DNA from: Paratinospora sagittata
Lineage: Eukaryota > Streptophyta > Magnoliopsida > Ranunculales > Menispermaceae
Length of the DNA: 64,000 nt
Assembly: GCA_035771175.1 (NCBI GenBank)
Contig: CM069603.1
Location: 28,922,308-28,986,307, forward strand
Direction: 5' to 3'
Shown: positions 21,700-34,320 of the stretch, piece by piece
Numbering within the stretch: the stretch's first letter is position 1
Layout of the letters: every line of letters starts with the position of its first letter
Position numbers and translations under genes: made by a program
The notes under the pieces: generated by a model
The model's input: the letters and a program-made list of their open reading frames with translations, nothing else
The model's database searches: none
Told to the model about the DNA's origin: nothing

Positions 21700-23498
21700 C
21701 TCTCAACAATTTTATGCGTAAAATGTTGAATGAATAATCACTACTATTCCAACAACATTATTTTAACTTATGTGTAGTGTTGAAATATTTGTTTTCAAAT
21801 ACATGCAAGCGATTAAAATAGTGAGATTGTAAGATCAAGAATCAAATATGCACATGTATTCAAATATTGATTCTAAAGATGATATGTATGAAGCGTAAGA
21901 ATCAATATGCACAAATGATCAAGACTTGTTGATTCTTAATAGATAAATGGTTAAGTTCAAGAATCAATATGCTCAAGTAATGATCAATGAAATTGATTCA
22001 AAATAATGTAAGTTTAGCACATGAATCGATACCACATAAAATGTATGAAACCACTAATCAAAATAATATCATATGAAGATCAAGTATGGTTTCACAAACA
22101 CTTAAACAAAACAGTTTTAAAGATAGATAAATCAAACACAAACCATTTTTCAATCACAAGCACAATGACACGAATTTTAAAAAGAGATTTTTCCCAACTC
22201 TTGGGAAGGATGAAGCACACAAGATTCTCCAATGTGTAAAGGTGATTGAGAGTGATTTTGCCTTCGAGAAAGATCAAGATCTACAAGATGTGTGATGAAC
22301 TCAATCAAGAAAAGCTTGATCTATGCTCAAGAGAAACTCACAAGTTTCTGAAAGAGTTTGAAAGATTAGGCGAACTGATAGGAAGTATGAATCAAAGATT
22401 TAAATGTAGGTGAACTTTTGCTTTGAAAAGATGTTTGAATCACTCAAGAACTTGTTTTGGGCTTGTAGAAATGAAAGTATGAAAATCGGCATAAGTTCAA
22501 GATTTTTGCAAAAGTTCCTCTTCAAATGAGCAAGTGTGGTATTTATAGAAAAATACCAGATCGAGGCACAAGAACGCATTTCTGGAGAGAGGAGCGCGTT
22601 TTTACTTTGAATCTGAAACTTTTCAGATTTCCTTCCAATTGAGGAGCACGTTCCTTAAAAGAGTAGCGTGTTCCTTAATGTGTCTGTTGGACATAGAAGC
22701 GGGGTTCTTCATTAAGAACCATTGACTCTATCAACATTCTTATTTTGCCCTTGACTATAGGAGCGCGTTCTTGTTTCTTGATCAGAAAAGTCTGACTCTC
22801 AGAAAAAACCACAGGAGCTCATTCCTTAAACAAGGAGTGCGTTCCTTAAACTCTAATAAAAAAATATGATTCTTGGAAAAAAGCTCAGGAGTGCGTTCCT
22901 TGACTGAAGAGTGTTTCTTCACATTGAAGTGATAAAAACTCAATTTTTCAATCAAAATAAGTTCAAGACATTGTCAAACACATAAACCAACTTTGAAAAC
23001 ATTTTTGACAAGATTGAAACACAATTTGCGAAGATAAACACGTGTAAAACAATCAATTAATACAAATGATCAAGACGTTCAATATGTTACGCGTAAAATG
23101 TTAAAGACCATGCAGAGTTGGTAATATGAGTGCATGATAAACAATGTTAACTATATGATTGCATGATAATGTATGTGCATGCTCGATCAATATGATAATA
23201 CTATAAGTGCACGAATATCTAATGACCTATACGCATGATTTTCAAAAGATGCAAATCATATTGTGGTTGGAACAAGTAAGGATTACTCCACAACACTAAG
23301 ATTCTAGACAAAAGATTACAAATATGAAGCTCTTGAATCTTTGTGCATTATTGTTCCATCCATACACTTTGATGATATAGTTGAATCCATCTGATATAGC
23401 TAGTTAGCACTGAAACAACTAAGTCAAAGAGATTAGTGATGCAAGTATGTTGTTTGTAATCATCAAAACAAAACTGGGTGAGAGTCGTTGCATCAACA
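21700..23498 (-). mobile_element. Copia-A 5' LTR, 5' portion (U3)
   Basis: Sense start TGTTGATGCAACG at 23498, with unrelated DNA (ATTAG...) to the right. It includes the GGAGCGCGTTCCT cluster (22565-22920) and TATA box (22547-22540). It stops at 21700 against gypsy-C and resumes at 10579. The frames at 22021-22277 are LTR sequence. Confidence 0.85.
22565..22920 (-). repeat. GGAGCGCGTTCCT palindromic cluster, copia-A 5' LTR
   Basis: Plus strand AGGAGCGCG, GGAGCACGTTCCTT, AGTAGCGTGTTCCTT, GGAGCGCGTTCTTG, GGAGTGCGTTCCTT (twice) and similar, just upstream (sense) of the TATA box. Confidence 0.7.
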
Positions 23499-23937
23499 AT
23501 TAGAACTTGTGCTCGTCTGTTGAGCCCGTAAGTTGCATTATAATTGAAATTTACACTCGGCTTGAGAGCCTAGAAGTTTTTCGTATGATTCAAGATTCGT
23601 GCTCGACTTTGGAGCTTGGAAGTTGCATTGTGATTTAGAAACTTAGCTTAGTTCATGAGCCTAGAGACTTGTATTATGTTACTATTATATAACTTGTTGT
23701 TACTCTGTATGATTTAATGTATGGGTTATCATGATTGATGATTTGTAATGATCCCTTTATCGATTAGCATAAACCACAAAATATCTATTTGACTTGTTGA
23801 GTGATAGATCACCCATTGCTAACACTTTTACAAGAGCTTAAGGTGGATCCGAATGGAGACATTTTGTGGGCCACCACCTTATCCAACTTGTGTCGGATTT
23901 TTCCTTTTTGTTTACCTTATAAGGAAATAGAAAAGCG
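23499..23937. other. Unassigned sequence right of copia-A
   Basis: No credible ORF. It contains three degenerate copies of a phrase like CTCG-CTT-GAGC-TAGAAGTT (about 23510-23665). It may be part of the element that carries the following array, or original host DNA. Confidence 0.3.
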
Positions 23938-24865
23938 AATTAGCTACGAAACAACTTTGTGGCTAAAAATTATAATTTCGTAGCTAAACAATTTTAGCTA
24001 TAAAAAATATTCCGTAGCTAAGTTGTAGCTACAACGCCGTGCCTGAAAACAAATAGTTATGAAAATGGTTTTTGTAGCTAAAAAGTTGTTTAGCCTCAAA
24101 CTTTATTTCGTAGCTAAAATTTCTTAGCTACAAATATGCTTTTTGTGGCTAAAAGATATCTTTGGCTACAAATGAAATTTTATGGCTAAAGTTTATATTT
24201 TTATCTTCAAAAGTACTTTTGTAGCTAAAAGATATATTTAGTTACAAATAAAAGTTCATAGTTAAAGAATATATTTAGCTTCAAAAATATTTTTTGCATC
24301 TAAAAGATATATTTAGCTACAAATAAAAGTTTGTAGCCAAAGTTTACATTTAGATTCAATATTAATTTTGTAGCTAAAGTATAAATTTAGCTTCATAAAT
24401 ATTTTCGTAGCTAAAAGATATATTTAGCTACAAATAAAAGTTCATAGCTAAAGAATATATTTGGTTTCAAAAATATATTCGCAGCTAAAAGATATATTTG
24501 GCTAAAAATAAACGTTTGTAGCCAAAGTTTACATTTAGCTTCAATATTATTTTTGTAGCTAAAGTATATATTTATCTTCATAAATATTTTTGTAGCTAAA
24601 ACATATACTTAGCTACAAATACAAGTTCATAGCTAAAGAATATATTTAGCTTCAAAATTATTTTCGCAGCTAAAAGATATATTTAGCTACAAATAAAAGT
24701 TTGTAGCCAAAGTTTACATTTAGCTTCAATATTAATTTTGAAGCTAAAATATATGTTTAGCTTCACAATTCATTTGGTAACTAAAATATATATTTTTCTA
24801 TAGATTTTATCTTTAGCTACATATACTTTGTAGCTACAATAGATCATTTAACTACTAAAATACTT
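23938..24865. repeat. TAGCTACAAA / TTTGTAGCTA inverted-repeat array
   Basis: About 0.9 kb in which TTTAGCTACAAA and its reverse complement TTTGTAGCTAAA, with variants such as TTTAGCTTCAAA and GTAGCCAAAG, recur every ~30 bp in alternating orientation. A higher-order period of ~185 bp is visible: CAAATAAAAGTTCATAG begins at 24245 and 24431, and CAAATACAAGTTCATAG at 24615. Dense inverted subterminal motifs of this kind are known from CACTA-type DNA transposons, but no CACTA terminus or transposase was found nearby, so the class is left open. Confidence 0.75.
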
Positions 24866-25452
24866 TCTACAGCTAAAAAAAAAAACCATGAATAGTTCAT
24901 CCACTTCATTTCATATTTTATAATCTAAAAACAAATGTAATAACAACAAAAAGACTTGGAAAAGCTAAGTGAATATTGTTCCCATATTCATTGCGTGGGT
25001 ACAAAAACCTTTATCCTCATCATGAAAGAACAAAATCTATGTGAAAGTTTTTCACCAATAATGCAAAGTTGTTGAATTGTAAGGACCCAAGGAGTGATAT
25101 TTGGTTTCGATGCTTTTAAGTACTCCTAACCACAACTCATCCTTTGATTCTTGTTCAACATCATTCGGTTCGGACCTCCATTTAGTTTCACCCAAGCTTC
25201 ATCCTGGTCATGGATAGATCACCCACGTTCGAGTCCATAACTAGTGACAATTGCCCTATAAAAACTCGTTTTCACACTACAGCTCTGGTTTGAAGGAATT
25301 GTACCTACTCACCTGGAAAACAAAAATAGTGTACATGTTGAAGTACATAGACAATAATGGTTAATTTAAACTATGAACATTAAAACTTGACCATAAAAAT
25401 TGCTTGTTGTAAATAACAAACATGCAAACTACATGACCAAACCTATGAATAT
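24866..25452. other. Unassigned sequence
   Basis: AT-rich, with no ORF above noise and no recognised LTR end. It may belong with the TAGCTACAAA array as the body of a DNA transposon, but nothing in it proves this. Confidence 0.3.
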
Positions 25453-25807
25453 GCTCTAACACGGCACTCGATAGAGGGTGTTAGAAATATTAGGATTTCT
25501 GGCTTATAAACTAAGTAAATACATTAATGATAAGTAATTGGAAATAACATAGTTGATAGTTAGGTGAAATTGATTCTCTAGATTATTTCTCTATTGATAA
25601 TCTATTGTTTTCATTGCTTTGCTAGTTAAATAATTAGTTGTTTTCATTACTGTTTAATTACTCAATCATTCAAATTCGATTGTCAAAATAAAATTAAGGT
25701 AAAAACGTGATAGCTAGTGTTCTAATTATCCCTGAGGACGATTCCCGATTTCATCGGATTATATTATAACTTGACTGTAGTGCACTTGCGATAATTTCAT
25801 GATCATA
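25453..25807 (+). mobile_element. Athila-like LTR fragment
   Basis: Matches the last third of the Athila 5' LTR at 46475-46833: TAACACGGCACTCGAT, AGGGTGTTAGAAA, then CCCTGAGGACGAT and TTATAACTTG. It is truncated on the right at the copia-B LTR junction (about 25808) and has no PBS. Confidence 0.75.
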
Positions 25808-25849
25808 TGTCGACTACCCAATCACACCGATCAAGATTTTTCAATCCCC

Positions 25850-26030
25850 TATTGGCTAATTAGTTACAGGCGGATTAGAAGCCGTTTACACTAACAAACA
25901 TCAGGTCTTGGTTAGAAAGCCACTACACCGCTAACCTACATGAGGGCTTGATTAGAAAGCCACAACCTAGCCTACACCAGGGCTTAGCTAGTAAGCCACA
26001 ACTTGCAACCAACTTACGGGCGTGGTTATG
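25850..26030 (-). repeat. Covarying hairpin array in copia-B LTR
   Basis: Plus strand CTAAT/ATTAG around TAGTTACAGGCGG and AACCA/TGGTT around ACTTACGGGCG, plus weaker units. Homologous to 10310-10490. Confidence 0.65.
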
Positions 26031-26974
26031 TGTTGTACAAATAAGGTAATATCCTGGTTGACTTAACCAAGTCAACGATACATCAAGATTACAAAGATAT
26101 AGAGAAGTGAATAACAACATTCTCAACAATTTAAGCTTACAATTATGATTGAGTCAACAATCACTATTCCAACCACTATGATTCTAAATGAAGTGCAATG
26201 TTGAAATAGTTTCTCAAAAATACATGCAAACGATTCAAAGTATATTTATGCAAGTTCGAGAATTGAATGCATACATGTATTTCTAAATATTGATTCTAAG
26301 TATGATTAATGAAGCACAAGAATGAATATGCAAGTTTTTGATCAAAACTTATCGATTCAAAATAATAAATGTTCAAGCATGTTAATCAATAGACACAAGT
26401 TATGATAAAAAAATCGATTCAAACAATATATGTATTAAGTACAAGAATCGATGTTAATCAAACAACATGAAACCACTATCAAGATAAGATAAGATGAAAG
26501 CACATGTATTGTTTCACACAATAGAGAAAACGGTTTTGATAATTTATTAAAACAAGCTAAAAACCGTTTCTATCCAAAGCACAAACACTAGAATCGAAAA
26601 AGAAAAGTTACCCAACTTGAATAAGATGAAGTTCGTCGATTCTCCAAGGTGTAAGTGGTTGAGAGATTTCTCTTCCGAAGATGATCAAGATCGACAAGTA
26701 TGTGATGGAAAACACTTAAAAACTACTTGATCAAATACTCTAGAACTCCTTTCTAGTTTCTCAAAGATTTTGGAATGGTTAAGAGAACTCTTTAAAAGAT
26801 TGAATTGAAGAACTCAAATGTAGTGAACTTTTACTTTGAATGAAGGACTAAATGGCTCAATAACTTCTTTAGGATGAGTATAAATAGAGAAAATCGCATA
26901 AGTTTTCTTGATTTTGCGAAAGTTGCTCTTCAAATAAACAAGTGTGGTATTTATAGATAAATACCATATCGAGG

Positions 26975-27340
26975 CCCAGGAACTCGTTCCTTAACACAAG
27001 AGCGCGTTTCTTGTTTGAAATCTAAAAAAGTTTCAGATTTCCCTCCAATTAAGGAACATGTTCCTTACTTAAGAAGCGCGGTCCTTAATATGTCTATTGG
27101 GCATAAGAACGAGTTCCTTCAACAATAACCATTCACTCTTAAATTTGTTCCCATTTTGCCCTTGGCAACAGGAACATGTTCCTCCTTTAAGGAGCACGTT
27201 CGTTTTCCCTGATCAAAAAATATTTGAGTCTCGGGAAATGCCACATGAGCTTGTTCCTTAAACCCTGATAAAAAACTCACTGAGTTTCAAGAAAAAGCTC
27301 AGGAGTACATTCTCACTATAAGAGCGTGTTTCTTCGCTGA
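26975..27340 (-). repeat. GGAGCGCGTT-type cluster in copia-B LTR
   Basis: Plus strand GGAACTCGTTCCTTAA, AGAGCGCGTTTCTTG, GGAACATGTTCCTTA, GAAGCGCGGTCCTTAA, GGAGCACGTTCG and others, directly upstream (sense) of the TATA box. Confidence 0.65.
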
Positions 27341-27407
27341 CAAGTGAAAAAGACTTGATTTTTTATCATTTTAGGTTGAGGACATTGTCAAAAATGTAGA
27401 CTAATAT

Positions 27408-27453
27408 TTTAAAAATATTTTAAAATATTTTAAAATATTTTAAAATATTTTTG
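27408..27453. repeat. TTTTAAAATA short tandem repeat
   Basis: Four to five copies of a 10-11-bp unit inside the copia-B LTR. Confidence 0.8.
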
Positions 27454-27986
27454 ACGCTATTAAGGTATAATTAACACAGTTAAAAATGTGAGTAATTTAA
27501 TCGATTAAACCAATGATAAAAGCAATAAGTACAATACATGTGAGACGATAAAACCATGCAAAGTTGACAAGATGGATGCACGCTAGACACTGATCATTAA
27601 ATGTATGATAAACAATTATGACTAAGTGATAGCATAATTATCAAACTAAAATACTTGCACCCATGATTAATCATATAGTAATGTATATGCATGAGTGTAT
27701 TAAACTATATGAATGATTTTGGAAAAGATGCAAATCATGTGTGGTTGGAATAAATAAAAGTTACTCTACAACACTAAGATTCTAATAAAGTAATACAACC
27801 ATTAAGCTCTTGAATCTTCGTAAAGTGTTGTTCCTTCCACATGCTTTGACATTGCAGTTGAATCCATTTGATATATCTAGTTAGCACTGAGACAACTACG
27901 TCAAAGAGATTAGTACCGTGATTATATTGTTTGTAAGCATTTAAACACTTAAGAGAATACTAAGTAGAAAACCACTTAGATTAATA

Positions 27987-27996
27987 ATCTCCGCCA
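27987..27996 (-). other. Polypurine tract of copia-B
   Basis: Minus strand TGGCGGAGAT immediately before the 3' LTR. The same position and form as AAAAAGGGGGAGAT at 41134-41147. Confidence 0.7.
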
Positions 27997-30900
27997 TTTT
28001 TATGATGACAAACAATATAAACTTGATAGGCAAACAATCAAACAGTATTCATAACATGATTCTTAGGAAGGGATATGAAAAGCACACATACTATGACATG
28101 TTTTAAGACAAATCTAGATTGTTTGTCAAGATTCCAATAATTTCTTTCTTTTGATATCATAAAAAAGGATCTAAGAATTTTTTAAATTCTCATTAAGAAA
28201 TACATAGGACTAGCATCAAAACAAAAGAGCTCCCCCTTTCTAAAAGAGATGGAGATTCCCCCTAAGTCTATGCATTCAATATTCAAGAAGAATCATGATA
28301 TGTAATCAAGATGAAGCACACATGAATACATAGATGATGCCATATCACAAGACACGTTATGAGAATCAAGAATTTAAAGCATATGGAGAATTGTAAACAT
28401 GATAAGTATTGGAAGAATTCAGCTAAATAATATACATGGGCTAGCTAGATAAGATTTAGAACAGATGCATAACGTAGCTAATGAGATGTACATGTAGATG
28501 CATATATAAGATAAAATCTATAACCAGCATCTAGACATGTAAGAATGAGAATGAGATTTGCCAAAATAAATTTGATTCACAAGGAGTTTGAGCATAGGAA
28601 AATTCATCTCAAGATGATAAGCATAAGCATGATCAATTATACGCAAGGCCTAAGATGATTATGCTTTATCATTTATATCAACCAAGCTTAAGCATGGGCA
28701 TATACAAAAAATATATAGCATAAGCAAAAATTTCAAGATTAAAGCATGACCTAGTTATTTTGATTCTAATTAGATGCAAAAGATGATTTGAAAAGCATAA
28801 GGCATCAATTAGAGATGAATGTTCAAAAACAATTGATGCATATAGAATTAAAAATTCAAATGTTGCACCAATGTCATGTAAATGAAAGAACATGCCAAAA
28901 AAATATGTACACATAGGCAAGGGCAATGTTTATCTAATGAATTAGGCATGTATAAAGATATGAATATAGGCATAGCCTTAGACATGGATTCAAAGTGATG
29001 CATTTAAAAGATATTAATTACGTATGATGCATACTTTAATCATGTAGATGTGAATCATGCACCTATAAGGATTATATAATAAATTTGGTACAAGCATGAT
29101 CACAATTCAAGGAAGATAGCATATTTAAGGAATACAACATTATCTAAGTGAGGCTTAGCTATCAATTACGTACTCAAATGGATGTTGTGGATAAATCAAG
29201 AATTATAAGCATCCATGAAAGCAAGGATTTTCAATTGGTTTGTATTAATGTAAAGTTTAAAACCAATAAAAATTCATATAAGTAAGAAGGATTGATGTAA
29301 GTGTGTTACAAGCATGGTTTAGTGCAATCAATCAATCTCGAAACTGATTTTCCATATGAGCATGGCATGGCATCAAGTGACTATACTAGGCATCATAGAT
29401 ATGACTTTTAAACAACGAAGAGCCTAGCTAGATTTCCATTTTGATCAAAAATATATATGTCATGCAAATGATCAAAAGCAATCTCAAATCATGAATATGA
29501 GTTAAATAGTATTTCAAGTTTTCAAGCACAAGGACAACATATTCACATACATATAGGCATTTTGAAGTTAAAATGTGACGCACAAGTCTATAGCATGATG
29601 ATTAAGGCAATATGATAGACAATATATGTATAATCATGAATAGAACACTCATATTGCAAGCATTAATTGATGATAAGTATGAATGATATATGAGGTTAAG
29701 CATGACATACTTATCACACATTTGCGTAGGCATATGAACATTCTTTTATAAGCACAAGAATGCCTAAGACATGATTATGTTAACTTAAGTAGTCATGTTA
29801 ATCAGCTAGTTGTACACCTAGTGATTAAGTTTAAGCACATAGTTAACAACCTTAAGAAGTACGTTTCATAAAAGATGTATAATTATAACTCTAGACACAT
29901 ACGTCTTTAAAATGTAATTTCCTTAAAATATTTTTAATGAAGTACAAATGAAAAACATTTTAGAGGTAAATCTCTGATGATAAGTGACAAGAGATATATA
30001 AAGATCAAAAAGCACACTTATCAATAGTATTCACCATGTTTTTCAGATAATCAATGAAAATGCAACACATGAAAAATGATCAAATGACTTAGATATAAAA
30101 TATGAATTGCATAGTCATTCAATTCCTTATCTATTCTAGTTGAGTAAATCTATTAGTGTAATAGACATTAAGGCTCATGGTCAACTAGGTCTTCTTAGAT
30201 TGAATTTGTCATGAAAAGATACAAAGTATTTAATAGCACGAGACAAATTCAACTATAATCTATGAAAATGACTAAAATTTCATAAAATTGAAGATTTAAG
30301 TCAAGATAGTTATCCCATATTAGTTTCCTTTAAGATGGAGTGAATGAATATAAATTTAGATGTGCATCGATTTCACTCAATCGCCCTACAAGGACACTTG
30401 TCATGATCAAATATGTTTTCATGATTGACTAAGATCTACAATAACCACATCAATCATATATCAAAACTTATAATGAAACATGACATTCTATATATGCAAG
30501 CTCAGAGTGTTAAAGAAAAAACCTTTTAGCATAGGAACATGCATAGAGTAAACACATAGGCATAATCATGACAAGAGGATAAATATGATAAGTATAAGTC
30601 ATGACATGACAAAATAGTTTGAACATGCGTCCTAATATGATAAGCAGATATAGATGTTCATTCAATCATAGAAGGAGACAAAGCATTCATGATATCATAT
30701 AAGCATGATGATACGAGATAAGATAAGTTAAACACACATCAAAGCTTAATCATGAAAGCAACCATGTTCATTTTTCAAGTAAATGACTATGATCAGTTTT
30801 GATTGAAGATGTAAGATCCTTTTAGTTATTCGTGCTTGATTATCTTTAAAGGAATGAATATAATGAAGTATGAAATTAAGCATATGATATTCATTCAAGT

Positions 30901-31985
30901 AGAACAAATGAGATCTAAGCCTTGAAAAGTTATATGAATTATGTGAAGGCTTATGTGAGTGAGTTATTCTTAAGAGGGTAAGACATTTTAGAACAAGTCT
31001 TAATCTTAAAAAATAACTAATGATTTCTAAAGACAAAGGATTTGATTTTAATTTAAGGTCTCTAAGAAAATCATTCTTAATTTCACTTTGTTAAATCCTC
31101 AAAATATATGTTTCATTAAGCTCAAATTAAGGATCAATTTATCTTACCTTAACCCCTTTTCTATGATATAACTCAAAATCATTATAAAGCCTAGGGTTAT
31201 ATAAGTGAGGTTTCCTTGGTTGAGATTGAGACAACCTTTTTGAGGTCTTCTCATAGTTGCTAAGAATTCCAAATTCTTGGACTCGGTTTGATCATCTGCA
31301 AGGAAATGAATAAGATAATGAATGACAATGATTGAATAATATTTGAAGTACATGTCACCCCAACTATTCAATATCTTGTATTTTCAAATAATATATCATT
31401 TAAATCCTAAAATACAAGATAGGTGGACTTGAAGTGATAGGCATTAGTTTTAGTCCAACTGCAAGATTATGAGCATATGAACATATATGAGCAATTAAAA
31501 TTTAGTTTTAAGCAAACTCATTTTATAGTCAAATTCTTTGACTACGTTCATAGAAACTCATAGATTACTAAATGGATGAAATTTCATTAAATGAGGTCAT
31601 GAAGCACAATCCATTTAGTATGAGCATACAATTTACATGAGATAGTGAATGCACATGGTATGCTACAATAACAATGAACAAGACATATGTATAATATGAA
31701 CATGTTCACATAAAAGAATGGAAGTTAACAAATATGAATTTTGCAAGTTCATACTTCCAAGTTGCACAACTAGTATGCATTGCATTCATCAATCATTGAA
31801 AGTATAATTAGGCATTAAACAAGTTCAATGTGATCAACACCTTTAGGCAAACATAGGCATGATAGATCAAAATTATTTGATTGAGCCTAAAATACTTCCA
31901 AGTGTCACAAATAAGATGTAAATCCGCATGTGTGACATAAAGATATGGAAGATGCTAAACTGAAGCATATGTTCAAAAATGTGAA
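27997..31985 (-). other. Copia-B long AT-rich spacer
   Basis: About 4 kb with no pol domain. It is rich in short GCATGA, AAGCAT and CATGATTAT phrases. The minus-strand frame at 28926-28678 (82 codons, IDALCF...LIRIKITRSCF...FAYAI) is homologous to plus-strand frames at 35862-36203 and 40449-40721 in the neighbouring non-autonomous element. This marks a shared region between pol and the 3' LTR of these families, the place where SIRE-type elements carry an extra env-like or spacer segment. Whether it encodes protein is open. Confidence 0.6.
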
Positions 31986-32923
31986 TCTATGTGATCCGGT
32001 GAACTATCCTTTGGTACCCATACTCCTTTAGATTTTGTAGTTGTAACATCTAGGAGCAATTCTTTAGGTACTCATGCCATTTTATCATATTTATCCATAA
32101 AAGGATTTTTAGTGTTCCTATGACATGTTTTGGGCTTAAAATATCTAGCCATAGGTTTGCCCAGTTGACATTTTAATTTAGAGGTATTTTCTTTCTCTAA
32201 TCTCAATTGTAGCTTTAAGTCCTCTTTCTCATTGGTGACATTAGCTACTAATTGAGTCAACTCTTCTATTTTTTCTTGAAGAAAAATGTGATCATTTTTA
32301 ATTTCTTCATTTTCTTCAAAAATAGATTATTTTTCCTTAAGAACATTTTCATAATCAATTTGGAGAGTTTCCAACCCATCCAGAGCACTGGTAATTATGT
32401 TCTTAAGTTGATTCATTTTTTTGGATGAGTTTGTCAAAATCATTTTGAAGCTGCACAAATCATCAAAAGAAAAATTCATGTTACTAGTAGAACATTCATC
32501 TATATGAGAAATAAAGCATATATGTTCTACATTCTCCTTGTCTTCACATGATGATGTGGAGGCACATGAAATATCATAGAGTTCTTCTAATCTAGACCAA
32601 ATATCTTTAGATGAAGCACAAGAAGAGACTCTATCAATGTCATTTTCGGAAAGGCATCTAAGTAATGCATTTCTAGCTAGAAGGTCAAGTCTAACTAACT
32701 GTTTTTCTTTCCTATCCCATTTCCTCTTTGGTTTGGGGACTTCAACCCCATTTATAATTCTAATAGGCACATAAGGTCCATTTACAACTATATTCCACAT
32801 ATCACATGATTGGGCCTTAAGACATGCACTCATTCTACTCCTCCAATATATGGAATTTTGGTCATTAAGCATAGGTGGAGTCAATAGGTTATCCCCAAAG
32901 TCAAATTCTATGGTAATAGCCAT
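31985..32923 (-). pseudogene. Copia-B gag
   Basis: Start at ATG 32923 (MAITIEFDFGDNLL), 48 bp after the PBS. Copia Gag pattern: PPMLNDQNSIYWRSRM, CDMWNIVVNGPYVP, RNALLRCLSENDIDRVSS and KDIWSRLEELYD. It then has the Asn/Lys/Glu-rich coiled coil of SIRE-type Gag. A TAA near 32326 interrupts the coiled coil, which continues IEELTQLVANVTNEKEDLKL to a stop near 32072. KSKGVWVPKDSS follows, the phrase that usually ends Gag. The CCHC zinc knuckle expected between these parts is missing. The frame extends upstream to 33007 through the PBS but that part is leader. Confidence 0.8.
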
Positions 32924-32970
32924 TTTGATCTTAAGCTCAAGGATGTTAAGCCTTAAATCATGAGCAACCT

Positions 32971-32981
32971 CTCTGATACCA
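32971..32981 (-). promoter_or_regulatory. Primer-binding site of copia-B
   Basis: Minus strand TGGTATCAGAG (Met-tRNA complement), 2 bp after the LTR end ...GGGCCAACA at 32984. Confidence 0.88.
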
Positions 32982-32983
32982 CT

Positions 32984-33130
32984 TGTTGGCCCAGTATAAC
33001 CGTCCAAGAGGGGGTTGAATTGGACTTTGCGGATTTTCGTGTTACCTTTCTAATATTTTAATTCAACAATTAAAGTGCGCAGTCGGTAAGAATCCAAACA
33101 ACAAGATGCAGAAAAATAAATGGACACAAA
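32984..33130 (-). mobile_element. Copia-B 5' LTR remnant
   Basis: 147 bp of the LTR 3' end, with the C-tract (CCCCCTCTTGG) and ...GGCCAACA. The sequence corresponds to 10086-10230 of copia-A. Cut at 33131 by LTR1. Confidence 0.85.
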
Positions 33131-33744
33131 TGTTAACCTAAAAGGTTCATCACTTAGCACATCCCTAAATATACTGTGATAAAGTATATTTTGATGATCT
33201 CAAACAAAGTACTTCTCGGTGCTAACGAGCGTTTATCAAGATCTCATTCCAGCACCTCAAGAAAGAAAAAAGCCAAGGAATGATTTCTATCAAAGAACTC
33301 TAAGTCATATCCGATGTTCAAGATCGTTTCAATCAAAAATACCTCAATGATCATATCCTGATTTCAAGATCACCACTCGAACGATTCGATCAAGGTTCAA
33401 GTCTTCATCTTTCAATTAACGTTCAAGACAGTCAACTCCAGTGCAAAGTTCATTGAAGATCTCATAATGAAGAGTTGGATTTAAAGATTATGAGAAAATG
33501 TGAAATACATAGTATTTAAGGTATATCTTTCTCTAATCCACATTGCTCAAACGTCTTCCAAAACCATGCACAAATCACTTGCATACTTGCATGTTTTGAT
33601 CATATGTTTTACGATATTTCAAATGATTTAATTCTTGATATTTAATTGGAAATTTACCGAGATTTTATTCACATTTATCATATATTTAATCGCAAGCCAA
33701 AACTATTTTTAAGACGCTGATAACATTCAAGGTTGAATTGAACT

Positions 33745-34320
33745 GATTAATCAGGACGCTTATTTGTAAGTACCTGCCTCATTTAGTCAACCTCTGAAGT
33801 TCTCAGGACACTAATTAAGTATCAGCTTATTGAAAGATTTCTAAAGTTCTTCAAAGATTCTATCTTTGAGAACGTTGATAGTAATAAGTTGAATAAACTA
33901 TCAGGACGCTACCTGGATAGGCGCGTCCTTACCTTTAGGAATCAACTTAATAACTTTTAGAACGTTGATTGTCCTTCAGCGCACTTATTTTTGGTTTCAA
34001 ATATTTTTAATATGTGGTAGGACGCTTACAGTGATGTAGCGCCCTCATATTGTGTTTTATGTTTTAACTGGTAGGACTCTTACTTAGAAAGTAGTGCCCT
34101 CATGCACATAATTGTTATTAAAACATAGCAGGATGCTAACTGTGCATTAGCGCCCTAAGGGTTAAGTCGTTTAAGTGTCAAACTAAGTCAGGACGCTTAC
34201 AATTCAGTAGAAACCTTACTTCATTGTTCAACAGGACGCTTATACGCAATGAGTGCCCTCAAGGAACAAAACGACAAAGTTGATATTATGCGTCAGGACA
34301 CTGATTGTGTAATCAAGACG
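33745..34320 (+). repeat. AGGACGCT/AGCGCCCT palindrome array of LTR1
   Basis: Same array as in S2, read in sense orientation: AGGACGCTTA...AGCGCCCTC, repeated about every 55 bp. Partly decayed (AGGACTCTT, TAGAAACCTT). Confidence 0.75.

Larger units (their letters stand above)
5850..23498 (-). mobile_element. Copia-A, degenerate SIRE/Maximus-like element (host of nested insertions)
   Basis: Minus-strand Ty1/copia element. The 5' LTR runs 23498 to 10086 (split by gypsy-C), then come PBS (10083-10071), gag, protease, GAG-pre-integrase, integrase and the start of RT. It is truncated near 5850, with the rest of RT, RNase H and the 3' LTR missing. Domain order PR-IN-RT is diagnostic of copia. It is inactivated by an integrase deletion plus an inverted LTR, nonsense mutations, loss of the protease DSG motif and 3' truncation. 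No TSD can be tested because the left end is gone. Confidence 0.85.
25808..27986 (-). mobile_element. Copia-B 3' LTR
   Basis: Same family as the copia-A LTR. The sense start is decayed (TATTAATCTAAGTGG at 27986, expected TGTTAATC). GGAGCGCG-type cluster at 26975-27340, TATA box (26955-26948), hairpin array at 25850-26030. Truncated before the C-tract end. Confidence 0.8.
25808..33130 (-). mobile_element. Copia-B, pol-less SIRE-like element
   Basis: Minus strand. 5' LTR remnant (33130-32984), PBS (32981-32971), gag (32923-about 31990), a ~4-kb AT-rich spacer, PPT (27996-27987) and 3' LTR (27986-25808, last ~170 bp missing). Protease, integrase, RT and RNase H are absent, so the element could only have moved with proteins from a relative such as copia-A. 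LTR1 of the tandem element cuts its 5' LTR at 33131. Confidence 0.82.

Noticed and set aside
23499..25452. Complete CACTA transposon
   Set aside because: No CACTA-type terminal inverted repeat, 3-bp duplication or transposase could be found; only the internal array supports it.
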